Shown in pieces: positions 63,649 through 64,000 of a stretch of DNA of 64,000 bases; position 1 is the first letter of the stretch; each line of letters opens with the position of its first letter. Position numbers and translations under genes: made by a program. The notes under the pieces were generated by a model that saw only the letters and a program-made list of their open reading frames with translations, was not told where the DNA came from and did no database searches. The DNA comes from Heyndrickxia acidiproducens DSM 23148 (GTDB lineage Bacteria; Bacillota; Bacilli; Bacillales; Bacillaceae_C): NCBI RefSeq assembly GCF_000374345.1, contig NZ_KB893990.1, forward strand, positions 1-64,000. Direction: 5' to 3'.

Positions 63649-64000
63649 TCAACCAAATAAATGACGCTTCTTACAATACTTTTCATACAGGCTTTTCAGC
63701 CCTTGGTGACTCCAGTACGAGTTGCCAAGGGTTTTGTGTAGTATTGGGCTGTTAGAAATCCTCCAATATGCTTTTCTTGAGTTTCCCCATTCATATGCCT
63801 TATAGTGAGGTACTCCTAATCGAATGAGATTTCTAATCTTAGTTTTCGTTTTCTTCCATTGTTTCCACATGATCATCCGAAGCCTTCTTCTGATCCACGC
63901 ATCTAACCTTTGGAAAACGCTGGGGGTGTCGGCAAGCGCAAAATATCCGCACCAACCCACTAAGTATTGATTGAGCTTCTGAATTCGTATTTTCATCGGC
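63649..64000 (-). CDS. ltrA: group II intron reverse transcriptase/maturase, C-terminal part
   Basis: About 115 residues of the C-terminal maturase (domain X) region: LNQYLVGWCGYFALADTPSV, RRRLRMIMWKQWKK and the group-typical KAYEWGNSRKAYWRISNSPI. Reverse-transcriptase motifs lie outside the window. The frame is intact to the stop. Encoded leftwards within intron domain IV; needed for splicing and mobility. Confidence 0.9.
   Translation of the reverse strand, partial: PMKIRIQKLNQYLVGWCGYFALADTPSVFQRLDAWIRRRLRMIMWKQWKKTKTKIRNLIRLGVPHYKAYEWGNSRKAYWRISNSPILHKTLGNSYWSHQGLKSLYEKYCKKRHLFG

Larger units (their letters stand above)
63579..64000 (-). mobile_element. group II intron (3' part, runs off the window)
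   Basis: The maturase C-terminus plus domains V/VI define the 3' end of a group II intron, probably class C. The 5' part lies beyond 64000. Its 3' flank is an IS-like palindrome, not a gene, so nothing in the visible flank is interrupted. Confidence 0.8.

Overview
The window is a chromosomal segment of a low-to-moderate GC Gram-positive, spore-forming member of the Bacillaceae. Gene content and order follow the Bacillus subtilis ylb-cta-yla-ykt-pdh-ykr-yku chromosome arms closely. The pattern (moderate GC, long palindromic intergenic repeats, lost B. subtilis neighbours such as ylbB, ylbK, ylaIJ, def and ykyA) fits Heyndrickxia (Bacillus/Weizmannia) coagulans or a close relative. This species assignment is inference from the sequence and memory, not from a search.

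Layout. 1-440: debris of a mobile element joined to the 3' end of ylbP. 594-12989: the ylb block (gerR/ylbO, rpmF, yceD, tmcAL/ylbM, ylbL, ylbJ, coaD, rsmD, ylbG, ylbF, a lipoprotein, ylbE, ylbD, a thioesterase, ylbC, ylbA), with three palindromic repeat units at 9483-9866. 13053-20525: the caa3-type oxidase cluster ctaG-F-E-D-C-B with divergent ctaA. 20556-30642: pycA, ftsW, ylaN, ylaL, phoH, ylaH, typA, ylaF. 30691-35600: suhB, ykzI, yktB, yktA, speA, the dual-function RNA SR1 with its peptide gene sr1P, and a small membrane protein. 35682-40561: pdhABCD. 41019-44502: ykrA, a 23-codon cationic peptide ORF, rpoY, rnjA, a YhfH-family Cys protein. 44576-48168: a heterodimeric ABC exporter pair. 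48499-54483: dapL, dapH, ccpC, darB, ykuJ, acetamidase, fadH. 54671-63322: a small unknown, a GGDEF-EAL protein, an internally deleted MMPL transporter, ykyB, cheV, patA, ykwC, an atypical SDR. 63395-64000: IS200/IS605-like palindromes abutting the 3' end of a group II intron whose maturase gene runs off the window.

How it works together. The segment is central housekeeping: pyruvate entry to the TCA cycle (pdhABCD, pycA), respiration (cta genes), lysine/diaminopimelate synthesis (dapH, dapL, patA), translation and RNA turnover (rpmF, rsmD, tmcAL, typA, rpoY, rnjA), division (ftsW) and signalling (c-di-AMP receptor darB, whose known B. subtilis partners include PycA; a c-di-GMP enzyme; cheV). 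Carbon-status control is a theme: SR1 has an excellent promoter, a perfect 10+10 bp palindrome matching the CcpN operator consensus and a cre-like box; ccpC lies nearby; and the pdhA leader has a promoter with paired 13-bp direct repeats.

Most interesting leads: the SR1/SR1P locus with its operator; the 23-codon amphipathic, highly cationic peptide gene with its own promoter, Shine-Dalgarno and terminator; the direct-repeat operator upstream of pdhA; the palindromes ahead of the YhfH-family gene; and the group II intron sitting beside structured IS-like palindromes. I saw no CRISPR array, tRNA, rRNA, prophage or defence island.
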